From Halopseudomonas maritima (lineage in GTDB: Bacteria > Pseudomonadota > Gammaproteobacteria > Pseudomonadales > Pseudomonadaceae): DNA of 64,000 nucleotides. Location of the stretch: contig NZ_CP079801.1 in assembly GCF_021545785.1 (NCBI RefSeq), positions 1,674,001-1,738,000 of the forward strand. The letters are read 5' to 3'. Below the pieces are notes generated by a model that worked only from the letters and a program-made list of their open reading frames with translations, made no database searches and had not been told where the DNA came from. The translations under genes were made by a program, and so were the position numbers. Positions 44,405 through 52,549 of this stretch are shown one piece after another; the stretch's first letter is position 1; each line of letters begins with the position of its first letter.

Positions 44405-45342
44405 TCGAGCTGCTGGTTGAACACAGCCTCGGCTTTGCCCAACTGCAAGACGGCGGCCGCTTTGGCGTGCGCCATTTGGGCATCACCCAGGGCGGCGCGC
44501 TGGACTGGGTCGCCATGCAGCAGGCCAACTGGCTGCTCGGCAACGCCGCCGATGCCGCCGTGATCGAAATCCCCCTTGGCGGCCTGCAACTGCGCGCGCA
44601 CGCCGAAGGCTGGCTGGCACTGAGCGGTGCCGATCTGGATGCAAAACGCGATGATCAGCCACTGGCACCCGGTCAGGCATTCCAGCTGCGCCACGGCCAG
44701 ACGTTGCAGTTCAACCGCCCCAAACGCGGCGTGCGCGCCTACCTCGCCACCCCCGGCGGCTTTGCCGCAGACCCGGTGCTGGGCGCCATCGCTACCGTTA
44801 TGCGCGAACAGCTCGGCGGCCTGCACGGCAATGGTCGCGGCCTGCACAACGGCGACCGCCTGCAGGGCAAGGCCAGCAACGCCGAACCCAGAACCCTGCC
44901 GGCAGATGCACTCTGGTATCCGGGCCATGAGGTCGTGCTCGACCTGATCCCCGGCGCGCAAATCGCCGGCTTTGCCGGTGCCAGCCTGTTCGCCGCCTTC
45001 AACCAGATCTGGACCCTCGACCAACGCGCCGACCGCATGGGCATGCGCCTCGCCGGCCCCGCCCTGCGCTACCAGGGCCAGGCGCTGATCTCCGAAGGCA
45101 TCCCCCTCGGCGCCGTGCAGGTGCCGCCAGACGGCCAGCCGATCATCCTGATGAACGACCGCCAAACCATCGGCGGCTACCCGCGCCTCGGCGCGGTCAC
45201 GCCGCTGTCGCTGGCGCGGCTGGCGCAGTGTGCGCCGGGGCAGAAGGTGAGGTTGCGGGTGGTGAGTCAGGAAAGCGCGAGACGAGAGATGCTGAACGTT
45301 ATCAGCGCACTACAAACACAGGGCGCATCTTTCGGATCGTAG
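44401..45342 (+). CDS. pxpC: 5-oxoprolinase subunit C
   Basis: A 313-aa KipA-family (allophanate hydrolase subunit 2-like) protein and the third part of PxpABC. It has GVRHLGITQGGALDW near the N-terminus, RAYLATPGGF in the middle and DRQTIGGYPRLGAV toward the end. Its last codons and the TAG stop lie inside a GATCGTAGGGTGG dispersed hairpin, so the repeat has supplied the gene's 3' end. Confidence 0.93.
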   Translation: MIELLVEHSLGFAQLQDGGRFGVRHLGITQGGALDWVAMQQANWLLGNAADAAVIEIPLGGLQLRAHAEGWLALSGADLDAKRDDQPLAPGQAFQLRHGQTLQFNRPKRGVRAYLATPGGFAADPVLGAIATVMREQLGGLHGNGRGLHNGDRLQGKASNAEPRTLPADALWYPGHEVVLDLIPGAQIAGFAGASLFAAFNQIWTLDQRADRMGMRLAGPALRYQGQALISEGIPLGAVQVPPDGQPIILMNDRQTIGGYPRLGAVTPLSLARLAQCAPGQKVRLRVVSQESARREMLNVISALQTQGASFGS

Positions 45343-45370
45343 GGTGGACAAAAGCGCAGCGCTGTCCACC
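45335..45370. repeat. GATCGTAGGGTGGA dispersed hairpin, copy 2
   Basis: GATCGTA followed by GGTGGACA (45343-45350) and TGTCCACC (45363-45370). The arms differ from copy 1 at 10573 in a paired way (GGTGGAGAA there). The pxpC stop codon is within it. Confidence 0.8.
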
Positions 45371-45407
45371 AAACGCCACCCGACGCAACGCTGAGGCGCA
45401 CCACCAC

Positions 45408-45632
45408 TCACACCGTCAACCACCCCACCAGCCGCCGCACCCAGGGCGCAACCAAGGTCACCGTCGGAAACGCCACCGGCCAGGTCAGCGCGCAGCTTCT
45501 GAGCCACGCCGCAATAAAGTGCTCATCAAAGCCCTGGGTGACCGCAATCACAAAGGCCGACACCAAGGTCACCATGATCGCCGACAGCAACGCGCCGAAA
45601 ACAAGCGGAGCAAAACGCGCAGGAATAGCCAT
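45408..45632 (-). CDS. DUF2798 small membrane protein
   Basis: A 74-aa protein with two hydrophobic helices (ARFAPLVFGALLSAIMVTLVSAFVIAVTQG and the WPVAFPTVTLVAPWVRRLV tail), the usual DUF2798 form. AAGGAG lies before the start at 45632; the longer frame to 45689 overlaps the upstream gene. The function is unknown. It is co-oriented with, and two bases from, the DUF2938 gene. Confidence 0.8.
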   Translation of the reverse strand: MAIPARFAPLVFGALLSAIMVTLVSAFVIAVTQGFDEHFIAAWLRSCALTWPVAFPTVTLVAPWVRRLVGWLTV

Positions 45633-45633
45633 A

Positions 45634-46125
45634 TCAGACTCCTTCAAGAAGATTGAGAACCAGCGCTGAGCCATACAGGCCCAGACCAAAAACGCTATGG
45701 GTGATCAGACTCTGCAAGCGGGCGGCATTGGGGCGCGGCGTACGACTCGCCGCAACACCGGCGCCCATACCGGGCTGCATCAGCAGAAAGGGCGCCGCCA
45801 CCGTCACAACGCCCCACGCCAAGGCGGGCAATAGCGTTGGCTGACGAAGCCACTCGGCGCCGCACATCGCCACCAGCAGCAGCGCAAACACCACCCCGAT
45901 CAGGTAATGCGCGCCCCAGCCAAGCAACGCCTCCGCCGGGATCGGCCGGGCAGCGGCAATGCGTTCATGCCGAAAGCGCCCATGCGCCATATGCCCCAAC
46001 CAACGCCCCACCAACGCATAGTCCGCCGGCGGAATGCCCAGCAGCTGTTTGCGCACCAGCCCCCAGCCGTCCATCACCAGCGTTGCGCCTACGCCAACAG
46101 CAACCGCGCTCCACACATCATTCAT
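45634..46125 (-). CDS. DUF2938 membrane protein
   Basis: A 163-aa protein with four predicted membrane helices and the family features GVGATLVMDGWGLVRKQLLG, WLGHMAHGRFRHE and LLMQPGMGAGVAASRTPRPN. ATG 46125 has GGAGGCAG before it. It is divergent from a MerR-type gene across a 20-bp perfect palindrome, and pairs with a DUF2798 gene. Such pairs are often induced by small toxic molecules, but the function is not known. Confidence 0.8.
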   Translation of the reverse strand: MNDVWSAVAVGVGATLVMDGWGLVRKQLLGIPPADYALVGRWLGHMAHGRFRHERIAAARPIPAEALLGWGAHYLIGVVFALLLVAMCGAEWLRQPTLLPALAWGVVTVAAPFLLMQPGMGAGVAASRTPRPNAARLQSLITHSVFGLGLYGSALVLNLLEGV

Positions 46126-46174
46126 TTTCTGCCTCCTGTGAGTTGCCCTGAACGGGCAGAAAATGCACGATGCC

Positions 46175-46194
46175 ACTTAAAGTCGACTTTAAGT
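46175..46194. promoter_or_regulatory. MerR operator, 20-bp perfect palindrome
   Basis: ACTTAAAGTCGACTTTAAGT lies between the divergent DUF2938 and MerR genes. On the minus strand, TTGACT (46192-46197) overlaps its edge as a -35 element, and a weak -10 element would follow at MerR-like 19-bp spacing. Confidence 0.82.
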
Positions 46195-46207
46195 CAAGGA
46201 CGCGAAC

Positions 46208-46642
46208 ATGGACATCAACGAGGTCTCGAAAGCATCCGGCCTGCCAGCCTCCACACTGCGGTATTACGAAGAAAAGGGGCTGATCAAATCGATTGGCAGG
46301 CGCGGCCTGCGCCGGGCATTCAACCCGCGCGTGGTGCAGCAGCTGGCACTGATTGCGCTGGGCCGCGCGGCGGGGTTTTCACTGGATGAGATTGCGCAGA
46401 TGTTCTCGCCAGACGGCCGCCCCGAGATTGATCGCGAGCAGCTATCCAACCGCGCCGACGCGCTGGACCGCAAAATCCGTCAGCTCTCAAACCTGCGCGA
46501 CGGCCTGCGCCACGCCGCCGCTTGTTCCGCGCCCAATCACCTGGAGTGCCCGAAGTTTTGTCGGTTGATGGATGCGGCGGCGATGGCTGCTAAAAGTAAG
46601 AAGACCCGTAAGAGCAAGGTGAGTCCGCCGGCGGCAGAGTGA
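46208..46642 (+). CDS. MerR-family regulator
   Basis: A 144-aa regulator with the N-terminal winged helix MDINEVSKASGLPASTLRYYEEKGLI, a dimer helix (DREQLSNRADALDRKIRQLSNLRDGL) and a Cys-containing tail (AACSAPNHLECPKFCRL) that may bind a metal or sense thiol oxidation. Basic residues close the protein. It controls the divergent DUF2938-DUF2798 pair through the palindrome between them. Confidence 0.88.
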   Translation: MDINEVSKASGLPASTLRYYEEKGLIKSIGRRGLRRAFNPRVVQQLALIALGRAAGFSLDEIAQMFSPDGRPEIDREQLSNRADALDRKIRQLSNLRDGLRHAAACSAPNHLECPKFCRLMDAAAMAAKSKKTRKSKVSPPAAE

Positions 46643-46704
46643 GCGCAGCTCCAGCGTCATCCTCGGCAACTCAAGTCAGTCGGTACTCGCACCAACCGCA
46701 CCAT

Positions 46705-46755
46705 TGATCGTTCCCACGCTCCGCGAGGGAATGCATGCAAGGACGCTCCGCGTCC
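46705..46755 (+). repeat. GATCGTTCCCACGC dispersed repeat
   Basis: GATCGTTCCCACGCTCCGCG followed by GGGAATGCATGC and GGACGCTCCGCGTCC. TTCCC/GGGAA and GGACGC/GCGTCC form two small stems. I know near-identical sequences as common dispersed repeats in gammaproteobacteria. It precedes the left copy of the 270-bp element. Confidence 0.7.
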
Positions 46756-46783
46756 GACCCCTCAAGCACCATCTCGTTCGTAG

Positions 46784-47060
46784 GGCCACGGCATGCCGTG
46801 GCCGTGCTGCCTCCATCATCGCGACTTTGCTCGACATTTGCGGCGCCGTCCTGCTCGCCTTTCGCCTTCTCCGGCGAGCCAAGGGGGGCCGCTTGCCCGG
46901 CCCCCCTTAGCAATCCCCCCGGGCACCCGACTACGCGGCCCTTCGGGTTCGCTGCGTTGCTCGGGCTGACGGGGAGTCATAAAACTCGGCTCTTCGAGCC
47001 TCAGACATCCTATGACTCTCTTTCCCGCCAGCCCTGCGCTACTCGCCCGCGTAAACGGGA
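46784..47060 (-). repeat. 270-bp structured repeat, left copy
   Basis: Read on the minus strand this matches the right copy along its length: CCGTTTACGCGGGCGAGTAG, then P2 stem GAGTCATA/TATGACTC, P3 GGCTC-GAA-GAGCC, CGAGCAACGCAGCGAACCC, and CCGCGTAGTCGGG. Next come P4, an 11-bp stem with a six-base loop (46881-46908), and the terminal palindrome GGCCACGGCATGCCGTGGCC (46784-46803). The arms differ from the right copy by paired changes. The surrounding 46643-47534 spacer has no gene I can support. Confidence 0.85.
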
Positions 47061-47534
47061 CTGGGGTCCGTGCATTCGCGACGTTCCCAGCTGCCCAGCA
47101 ATACCTTGGCAGGTGATCTAGCCTTTAGCCATATTCAGGGTTGGCAAACGCGGCGTCTAGTAGCACTATCGAATCACCGCACTACTCGCGGCCCCGTCAG
47201 GAGGCATGGATGCTACATAGACTCGACTCGTTTCACCTCGAATACCCGATAGCACCCTCACCCGCGCGCAAGCCTTCGTCGTCGTCCAGTGGGGCGTTAC
47301 GCCTCACGCGATTTAACATTCCGCACTCACGCAAAAATACCTCTAATCTATTGACATATAAGGAAATATTAGGCCGCGGCGTGCAGCGCTACGCCACGTA
47401 AGAAAGTTAGCGCGATCTAATTATTCGCTGCGCTCACTCGGACGGCTAAAGCCCGAACCCTAACCAAACTATAAGGATCCTCTACAAGCACATCCCCGCC
47501 GTGCTGCCTTACAGAGAATGATATTGAGGTTTTT

Positions 47535-48737
47535 ATGTCTAAGGGATTTTTTGAAAACGTTGCAGCCGACAAAAGCCAACTAGGGTTTGATTACCAAGAT
47601 CTTGTTTGCCTAGAGTATCTAATCGATATGAAACCAGGTGAAACGGTTGGGCTGGAAATATTTGACGATGTGCATCATGAAAGGATTTGTGGAAGTAACT
47701 CCCTTATTCAAGTAAAGCACTCAATTAATGACAACAGCACTCTGACAAATAGAGACATTGATCTTTGGAAAACTCTTTATAACTGGAGCAAAGCATTAGA
47801 CCAGCTCAGCTCAAGTGACATTGAATTTATATTTTTCACCAACAAGAAGAAGACAAGCCAGAGCGGCATCATTCAATTATTAGATACTGAAAAGCCGAAC
47901 ACCCCTGATTTAATTAAATTAATTTCCGAAACCAAGGAAGACATTGGTGCCAAGGAAAAAGAAAAGGATGCTGGCGCTGCAGCAAACCCTATAAAGAAAT
48001 ATATTGACTACATAGATAGCTTGGATTATGCGAAAAAATACAAACTACTAAGCAAAATAAAATTCATATTCTCACTCGAAGACATCTTTTCTCGACTGAC
48101 CAAGAAGATAGAATTTTTCTCTATCAGTGAAGGTCAGTCTTTAGATGTTGTATACCAACTAATAGGTGCATTTAGAGAACAAAAATACAAACTGATAAGT
48201 GGCAAGAAAAAAATGTCAATAGATTACACCACATTTAGAAAAACATTCCAATTTGACCGCATAATACAGATATCGCAGGACAGAAAGATAGACTTTAGCC
48301 GGTATCATCAATTTAAAAATATAAACACCATCGATCCAAAAAACGGGATATTTGCAAAACAGCTTGCCGATATTGATATCCCACCAGAAGATATAACTGA
48401 ATACGCAATTGAATATGCTGCAACCAATATGTTTATACAAAAACTGATTATTTCTGGCGATTTTAGTAAATCTGAAAACGAGTCCATTAATGAAGAGGTC
48501 TTTTATGGATGGAAATCTCTACATGAAAGGCTGTATGACCGAGATGGGATAGATACTAATAACGAGCATAATCGTGTCGCGCGAAATTGCTTTCGTGGTA
48601 TTGGTGACATACCTGTAGCTGTTGCAAACTCATCATTATCTCGTGCGATGGTGACAGGAAAAGGCGAGGAGCTGTCCGATATATGTCGTATCGGATGGAG
48701 GAAAGACTGGAAAGATTTATATGGAAATAATAAATGA
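47535..48737 (+). CDS. ABC-3C effector: Cap4/DUF4297-like nuclease
   Basis: A 400-aa protein whose N-terminal 110 residues have the pattern of the DUF4297 dsDNA-nuclease domain found in Cap4. This is GF-Y-Q (residues 17-21), E41, DD44-45 and QVK 59-61, then TNRDIDLWKTLYNWSKAL. E/D/QxK is a restriction-endonuclease-type active site. The C-terminal part is not recognised and is expected to contact the partner proteins. The gene is strikingly AT-rich (23 G or C in 47581-47640) against a GC-rich genome, so it was acquired. It overlaps the next gene by ATGA. A degradative anti-phage role is inferred from the family. Confidence 0.78.
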   Translation: MSKGFFENVAADKSQLGFDYQDLVCLEYLIDMKPGETVGLEIFDDVHHERICGSNSLIQVKHSINDNSTLTNRDIDLWKTLYNWSKALDQLSSSDIEFIFFTNKKKTSQSGIIQLLDTEKPNTPDLIKLISETKEDIGAKEKEKDAGAAANPIKKYIDYIDSLDYAKKYKLLSKIKFIFSLEDIFSRLTKKIEFFSISEGQSLDVVYQLIGAFREQKYKLISGKKKMSIDYTTFRKTFQFDRIIQISQDRKIDFSRYHQFKNINTIDPKNGIFAKQLADIDIPPEDITEYAIEYAATNMFIQKLIISGDFSKSENESINEEVFYGWKSLHERLYDRDGIDTNNEHNRVARNCFRGIGDIPVAVANSSLSRAMVTGKGEELSDICRIGWRKDWKDLYGNNK

Positions 48738-49177
48738 TTGGAATTCTAAACAATGAAGCTCTGTGCTTGATTGCCATACAGTCTATCTTGGCATTAAAAC
48801 CACGCCTCAACATTGCCAACTCCTACCTAATTGCCCCGCTTGTATTTGACAAAAAAATACTTGGACACCTCAAGCGAAAAACTACAGACATTCTATCTGC
48901 CCAAGAAATGGTCACAGAAAACAGCTCCCGCTTTATAGGATTTAATGAAAAGTTCAATGACTCATTAATAGTTAGCACAAACGCCATTGCGATGGGTTTG
49001 GAGCTCGGTTTATTTGATCTAAAGGGCGGAGAGCTAGTTTTGGCAACATCGGATTCTTTTTATACAGAGAATTTAGGTCATAAATTTGATGACTTTATCA
49101 GAGCCTCTGAGAATGTAGCCAAAATATTAGCCGAGCCCCCATCATCACTGTATGCCTTATTGAGGATAGAAGTATGA
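48734..49177 (+). CDS. ABC-3C middle component
   Basis: A 147-aa protein starting MIGILNNEALCLIAIQSILAL, rich in short helices, with a charged C-terminus. Its size and place between a nuclease and a DUF3732 ATPase, with four-base overlaps on both sides, match the 'middle component' of ABC-three-component systems. No catalytic motif is visible. It probably links the ATPase to the effector. The assignment rests mainly on context. Confidence 0.65.
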   Translation: MIGILNNEALCLIAIQSILALKPRLNIANSYLIAPLVFDKKILGHLKRKTTDILSAQEMVTENSSRFIGFNEKFNDSLIVSTNAIAMGLELGLFDLKGGELVLATSDSFYTENLGHKFDDFIRASENVAKILAEPPSSLYALLRIEV

Positions 49178-50994
49178 CTGTGCAGATTAAAAACATATTG
49201 ATTTGGCAGAAAAGTGGTGGCGTTCGAAACTTGGAGCTAAAACGTAACGCTGTAAATGTCATCACTGGTGAATCAGGGAAGGGCAAGTCCTCCGTTCTTC
49301 ATATCATTGATTACTGTCTGCTATCGTCTAAAGCAGATGGTATATCAAAGGCAAACATTGATGACAAATCCAGCTGGTACGGACTACGACTTTATACAAG
49401 TCGGGGCCTAGTTACTATTGCTCGGGCTGCGCATCATGTCGGAGAGACGAGCACCGTTTACTTTTCTGATACTGGTGAAATTCCTGACACCCCCATACAC
49501 AACATTAAGATCACGAGCTTAAAAAAGGCTTTAGATAAGGAGTTTGGCTTAGATAGTGACCTTAAGATCCCATATGGCGGTAAAACCATAAAAGCGGGCT
49601 CAAAAGTTTCTTTCAGACATTTCTTAAGCCACTGCTACCAAGATCAAAACACCATTGTCGCTCCAGACTATTTATATAACAAGCCAAATGATATAAAAGT
49701 TACTGAGAGAATTGAGCGTACGTTTAGGATGGCCTTAGGCATCGTTGACGCTAAAGGAGCGATTGTAAGTGAAAGGCTGGATAAGTTGAGATCAGATCGC
49801 CTAAGCATCGAGCGTCGCTCAGAGCTTATGGGGAAAAAACGACTAGAGTTCCAGGAGGATGTGGTTTCTCTTGAAGAAGAAGCAATCTCTTTGGGACTTA
49901 TAGAAAAAGCCAGCGACGACATCCAGTCAGCTTTAGACGTTTTAGAAGAAATTGCTAACTCGCCTATAGAGCGGTTTAGCGATACAGGTGAGAAGGTTCA
50001 GGAGTTGGAATTAAGGGAGCTTGAACTTAATAGGAAGTTAAGAAAATTCAAGAGCTTCTACCAGGGCTATAGAGAATACCAGTCTATAATCAAGGAAAGT
50101 GACGATTCGATTCGTCCTGTATCATACCTAATCGATAGGTATAGAGAGATTCTACCAGGGACCAAAACCAACGAAATCTTACAGTCATTAGAAAACGAAT
50201 TAAAATCAGCCAAACAGATCTGGAAGAAGCGCAACGATTCTTTGTTGCATGTCGATATTTCTGACCAGACTAAGACCTTAGAAGCAGAGCTGAAGGATCT
50301 TCGCATTAAAATACAAGAGCTCAAGGGTTTATCTGAGCGCCTGTCTTCCCCTAAGGAAATATATCGCTACCAAGGTAAGCTAGGAGTAAAAGTTGAGCTT
50401 TACTCGGATAAGGCTACCCCACTAGATTATTCCGAAAGGCTTTCTGAAATCGATGCCAAAATCTCTCATTTAGACGATATCACTCAAGACATTGATTCCA
50501 AACGAGAGTTTGTGATGGGAAAACTCAATGAGAAAATCAATGAGCATTTAAGCCGACTGAAGCTAAAAGGTTACGAAACAAGCCGGGCAATTTTTTTGGA
50601 ACGTGAAAAAGCTATAAACCTGATTATCGACGAAGGGCGCTCAGTAGAGAAGATGGTTGATATAGGCAGCGCGTCTAACTACTTATATATTCATCTATCT
50701 TACTTCATGGCGTTGCATGAAGTGGCACGCGGTAACAATGTACCTTGGATGCCTCATTTTTTGGTTTTTGACCAAGTAAGCACACCTTATGCAGTTGAAA
50801 ACTCTGATGATATAACCAGCCTTGACTTAGCCCTCAAAGAGTTAAATAGTTTTGTAGATAGCATGAAAGACAAAGGAGGCATACAGGTCATTCTCATGGA
50901 GCACATACCAGAGTCTCATTGGACAAACCTCAAGCTAGACAACTTCAAACTAGTAGATAAAGAACTAATTGATGGGTACGGGCTTATTAATTAG
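49174..50994 (+). CDS. DUF3732-type ABC/SMC-like ATPase of the ABC-3C system
   Basis: A 606-aa Rad50-like ATPase. Walker A GESGKGKS is at residues 32-39. A charged, helical, partly coiled-coil insert spans about 195-480. A signature-like GSASN is at 498-502, and Walker B FLVFDQ ends at 534 with Gln where most ABC ATPases have Glu, as is usual in DUF3732. The H-loop is MEH at 575-577. The Gln suggests slow hydrolysis or a sensor role. It would detect a nucleic-acid or phage cue and release the nuclease. An IS begins 15 bases after its stop. Confidence 0.82.
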   Translation: MTVQIKNILIWQKSGGVRNLELKRNAVNVITGESGKGKSSVLHIIDYCLLSSKADGISKANIDDKSSWYGLRLYTSRGLVTIARAAHHVGETSTVYFSDTGEIPDTPIHNIKITSLKKALDKEFGLDSDLKIPYGGKTIKAGSKVSFRHFLSHCYQDQNTIVAPDYLYNKPNDIKVTERIERTFRMALGIVDAKGAIVSERLDKLRSDRLSIERRSELMGKKRLEFQEDVVSLEEEAISLGLIEKASDDIQSALDVLEEIANSPIERFSDTGEKVQELELRELELNRKLRKFKSFYQGYREYQSIIKESDDSIRPVSYLIDRYREILPGTKTNEILQSLENELKSAKQIWKKRNDSLLHVDISDQTKTLEAELKDLRIKIQELKGLSERLSSPKEIYRYQGKLGVKVELYSDKATPLDYSERLSEIDAKISHLDDITQDIDSKREFVMGKLNEKINEHLSRLKLKGYETSRAIFLEREKAINLIIDEGRSVEKMVDIGSASNYLYIHLSYFMALHEVARGNNVPWMPHFLVFDQVSTPYAVENSDDITSLDLALKELNSFVDSMKDKGGIQVILMEHIPESHWTNLKLDNFKLVDKELIDGYGLIN

Positions 50995-51008
50995 CTGTAC
51001 AGATCAAG

Positions 51009-52187
51009 TATTCACCTGACACCGGCCCCGTTCCGGGGCTGAGTTAAACAGCGTCCTCCGTGGCCGGTTCTGGCTGCTCAACAATACCTTCGATGAACGC
51101 TTGGCTTGGCGTTCTCCCGTTCATCATCCGACCCTGGTGGGGCCGCTCGTAGTTGTAGTGGTGCAGGTACTTATCGAAGTCCTCCTGCATCTGTTCAACG
51201 CTCTCATACCACGTCGTACGCCCTGCCACGCGGAAGTGCTCATCCAGCAGCGTGCGGTGTAGTCGCTCCACAAATCCATTGCTCTGCGGACGTCGAACAC
51301 GCGTGGTTCGGTGCTCGATCCCTTCGAGCTGAAGGAACAGTTCGAAGGGATGGTTATCCGGCCTGCCGCAGTATTCGCGGCCGTTATCCGACAGCACGGT
51401 TTCTACCCTCACGGCGTGCTGCTCGAAAAACGGCAGCACATCGTTATTCAAGACATGAACCGCAGTGACCGGCATCTTGCTCGTGTACAGCCTGCCAAAA
51501 GCAAAACGGCTGAAGCAGTCGATAACAGTTTGCAGATACACCTTGCCGACGCCTTTGAGCGTGCCGACAAAGAACGTGTCTATCGCAACCAGTTCGCCGG
51601 TGTGATGCACCTCAATCTGCCGCTCCCGGAACTCAGGGCTAAAGCGTTCCAGCAGGCGAATCTGCTCATCGCTGAGCTCCAGGGCACGATCCTTCTGCTC
51701 TCGTTCCAGTCGCAACAAACGGTCATGCTTGGACAGCAAGTCATGCCTGCTCCAGACGCCTCGAACGCCGCCTGAGCTAACTGTGATGCCGCGCAGGGCC
51801 AGTTCTTGTGATACCCGCAGTGGGCCATGGGTAGGGCGTTGTAAGCTGTAGTCCAGAATGGCTTGCTCAATCTCGGGCGACACCCGGTTAGGATGCGCAC
51901 CTTTGCAGCCCGGCAGCTTATCCAGCAGGCCAGATGACCCGTAGGTCTGGTAATTCCTGCGGATCTCGTAGAACTGCTGGCGGCTGTATCCCATCACCTT
52001 GCAGGCCTTGCTGACGTTGCGTAGCTCTTGCGCCAAGTCCAGCAGGCTGAGCTTACGTCGTGCTATTTTCTCCTCGGTGGTCATGCGTGCTTCTCCAGGT
52101 TATGGACAGGTAGGGGTACCCGTTTCATAACCCGGTTCGAGGCCGTATGACCACCACCCCTGACAGTGGTCAACTGTCAGGTGAATA
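51009..52187 (-). mobile_element. IS481-family insertion sequence (first)
   Basis: Bracketed by 13-bp perfect inverted repeats TATTCACCTGACA (51009-51021) and TGTCAGGTGAATA (52175-52187). I cannot find a target duplication: the flanks (AGATCAAG, CCGTATCA) do not match. The exact ends are therefore provisional. It separates the ABC-3C operon from the attC-like site. Confidence 0.75.
51044..52084 (-). CDS. IS481-family DDE transposase
   Basis: A 346-aa transposase with an N-terminal helix-turn-helix (LSLLDLAQELRNVSKACKVMGYSRQQFYEIRR) and an rve-type catalytic core. D is in ELVAIDTFFVG, D in VETVLSDNGREY and E in RPQSNGFVERLHRTL. The intact length and all three acidic residues suggest it is functional. 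It is GC-rich, unlike the operon beside it, so it arrived separately. Confidence 0.9.
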   Translation of the reverse strand: MTTEEKIARRKLSLLDLAQELRNVSKACKVMGYSRQQFYEIRRNYQTYGSSGLLDKLPGCKGAHPNRVSPEIEQAILDYSLQRPTHGPLRVSQELALRGITVSSGGVRGVWSRHDLLSKHDRLLRLEREQKDRALELSDEQIRLLERFSPEFRERQIEVHHTGELVAIDTFFVGTLKGVGKVYLQTVIDCFSRFAFGRLYTSKMPVTAVHVLNNDVLPFFEQHAVRVETVLSDNGREYCGRPDNHPFELFLQLEGIEHRTTRVRRPQSNGFVERLHRTLLDEHFRVAGRTTWYESVEQMQEDFDKYLHHYNYERPHQGRMMNGRTPSQAFIEGIVEQPEPATEDAV

Positions 52188-52229
52188 CCGTATCAGCACA
52201 AATTAGCCATTGGCTAGAGTTGAATTTAG

Positions 52230-52301
52230 CCTTAACAAATTCATGTTGCCGGACTGGTTTTTCACTGCGCTACAAACCAGCCGCAAATGCGAGCGTTATA
52301 C
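52230..52301 (+). other. Integron attC-like recombination site
   Basis: R'' is CCTTAAC (52230-52236) and R' is GTTATAC (52295-52301), pairing TAAC/GTTA. Five unpaired bases lie on each side. Then CAT, TTGC, GG and CTGGTTT (52242-52260) pair with AAACCAG, CC, GCAA and ATG (52274-52289): 16 bp with single extra bases at 52245, 52250 and 52253, all on the left arm. The loop is 13 bases. This is the layout of attC (R box, unpaired spacer, L box with extrahelical bases, variable loop). Orientation is correct for a cassette carrying the upstream operon. Confidence 0.7.
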
Positions 52302-52549
52302 AAGATCTAAACTGCATTTTTAAATCATCTCAATCGTTGTTCTCGACCACAAGAACCGCGAAGCATCGACCCAGAGTAAGACCTCGACCCAGTGCACGGC
52401 CCCACCGGGTCCCCGTTTACGCGGGCGAGTAGCGCAGGGCTGGCGGGAAAAAGAGCCGTAGGATGTCTGAGGGGCGTAGCCCCGAGTTTTACGGCTCCCC
52501 GTCAGACCGAGCAACGCAGCGAACCCGAAGGGCCGCGTAGTCGGGGTGG

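Noticed and set aside
47141..47401. An 86-codon frame in the island's left spacer.
   Set aside because: No ribosome site and low-complexity Ser/Arg content; a shadow of the repeat-rich spacer.
47311..47412. A second attC, using ATTTAAC and GTTAGCG as R boxes, to the left of the operon.
   Set aside because: The arms between these boxes do not pair, so only the boxes match by chance.
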